Assembly: GCA_963978895.1 (NCBI GenBank)
Contig: OZ022246.1
Location: 16,095,549-16,159,548, forward strand
DNA length: 64,000 nucleotides
Direction of reading: 5' to 3'
DNA from: Erpobdella octoculata
Lineage: Eukaryota > Annelida > Clitellata > Hirudinida > Erpobdellidae
Under the pieces are notes generated by a model. That model had not been told where the DNA came from and made no database searches. It saw only the letters and a list, made by a program, of their open reading frames with translations. Below are positions 63,020 through 64,000 of this stretch, piece after piece; within the stretch, counting starts at the first letter, position 1; the number at the start of each line of letters is the position of its first letter. A program made the translations under genes and the position numbers.

Positions 63020-64000
63020 AAGTTCGTCAGAGGTCTTCAGAGGAAGACCCTCCCAGCGTTTCGGCCCTTTTCCTGACGCTACCACGGGAGGGCGGGCCAC
63101 GACCGTTGATCAGACGGCCGCCCCCTGTCTCATTCTCGGTGGCTGGTTGCGAAATCCCAACAATCCAGCAAGAGCCTGTGAAAAGCTTGGGAAGATGGTA
63201 CAACGTCTCCATGAATGATGTGAATCGGAGCAGCATCGTTCTGCAGGGCTTGGTTGAGGACCTGAGGAAAATCAATTCAACCGAGCTACAGGGAAAGTTC
63301 AAGGTATGGCTGGTACAGTTTGTTTTGATACCGAGGTTGCTATGGCCATTAACAATCTATGAGATATGTTTATCTCACGTGGAGCGAATGGAGAAGAAAA
63401 TGAACTGCTGCATTCGGAAATGGCTAGGACTTCCACCGGCGTTAACAACTTTAGCTCTATATATTAAGTCAGCTAAGTTAGCTCTTCCATTCAAGTCTCT
63501 AGTAGAAGAGTACAAGATTAGCAAGATACGGACACAGTTGATGCTGGACAACTCTTCAGACCAATGTATCGTGAACGTGGGCCCATCAGTTGGATCGGGA
63601 AAAGGCTGGACTGCAGGGAGGGACATCCGTGAAGCCGAGGGATCTTTGCAATGGTCTGAAAAGCTCGGAGCAGTGCAACCGGGACGGCTCGGTCTGGGTT
63701 GGTTCCATCATGTGTGGTGGTCTAAGGCCTCGTCGCAGGAAAGGACAAACCTGATTATTCAAGACAGAAGGCGAGCAATGGAGTTGGAAAGAGTGCAGTT
63801 AGGTGCTCAGATGTCGCAACAGGGCGATTGGACTAGATGGGGGGCGGCAATTCAACATTCGATGACATGGAATGATTTGTGGCGTTACTCGCCCATCCGC
63901 CTATCTTTCGTGATTAGAGCGATGTATGATCAACTGCCGACAGCTTCGAACTTAGTGAAGTGGGGAAAGCTTGAAAATGAAGCCTGCAAGCTGTGTGAGA
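63020..64000 (+). pseudogene. LINE reverse-transcriptase C-terminal region, open to right edge
   Basis: From about 63100 one frame is open to the window edge. It reads EIPTI-like linker then PVKSLGRWYNVSMNDVNRSS, WLVQFVLIPRLLWPLTIYEI, MNCCIRKWLGLPPALTTLAL, later NLVKWGKLENEACKLCE. This is the thumb/C-terminal half of a non-LTR reverse transcriptase, ending with the start of a zf-RVT-type zinc motif (C-x2-C). The catalytic palm would be upstream but is absent. Being open for about 290 codons, this copy is younger or better preserved than the LINE at 13735. The clade is not determined; it continues past the edge. Confidence 0.7.

Overview
This is an AT-rich window from an invertebrate metazoan nuclear genome. 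One spliced, conserved host gene sits in a dense mixture of transposable elements and (TA)n microsatellites. There are no prokaryotic features. The phylum cannot be fixed from this sequence; the gene is animal-like, and the element mixture (Ty3/Gypsy, CR1/L2-like LINEs, mariner, hAT, piggyBac-type, Helitron, tRNA-SINEs) is common in arthropods, molluscs and cnidarians.

Region 1 (about 4.5-34.4 kb, + strand) is the orthologue of USP7/HAUSP, a ubiquitin-specific protease. I resolved 29 exons whose phases join without a break into 975 codons plus stop. They run from the C-terminal half of the MATH/TRAF domain, through the catalytic domain with its Cys, His and Asp residues, and the ubiquitin-like domains, to the conserved C-terminal tail. 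The start codon and first half of the MATH domain lie upstream of the window. One intron has a GC-AG boundary. The introns hold a Helitron, a long foldback element, a broken mariner, a CR1/L2-like LINE, tRNA-derived SINEs, a hAT remnant, a piggyBac-type element and deleted LTR elements.

Region 2 (about 35-40.5 kb) is a decayed minus-strand Ty3/Gypsy element. It carries an internal hAT insertion with a perfect 8-bp target duplication, and other repeats occupy the place of its integrase core.

Region 3 (about 40.5-53 kb) holds an orphan exon-like ORF, a minus-strand gene remnant with a PHD-type zinc-binding pattern, and a second minus-strand Gypsy element (43.4-51.7 kb). That element is split by a third, plus-strand Gypsy element (46136-50555). 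The third element is the youngest in the window: its two 164-bp LTRs read identically, it has a 5-bp target duplication, and it has one open 1331-codon gag-pol frame. A broken THAP-domain gene follows.

Region 4 (53-64 kb) is repeats: long (TA)n tracts, a foldback element, a DNA element with perfect 44-bp inverted ends, a possible two-exon gene tail, an RRM gene fragment fused to a truncated Helitron, a complete Helitron, and an open LINE reverse-transcriptase C-terminal frame running off the right edge.
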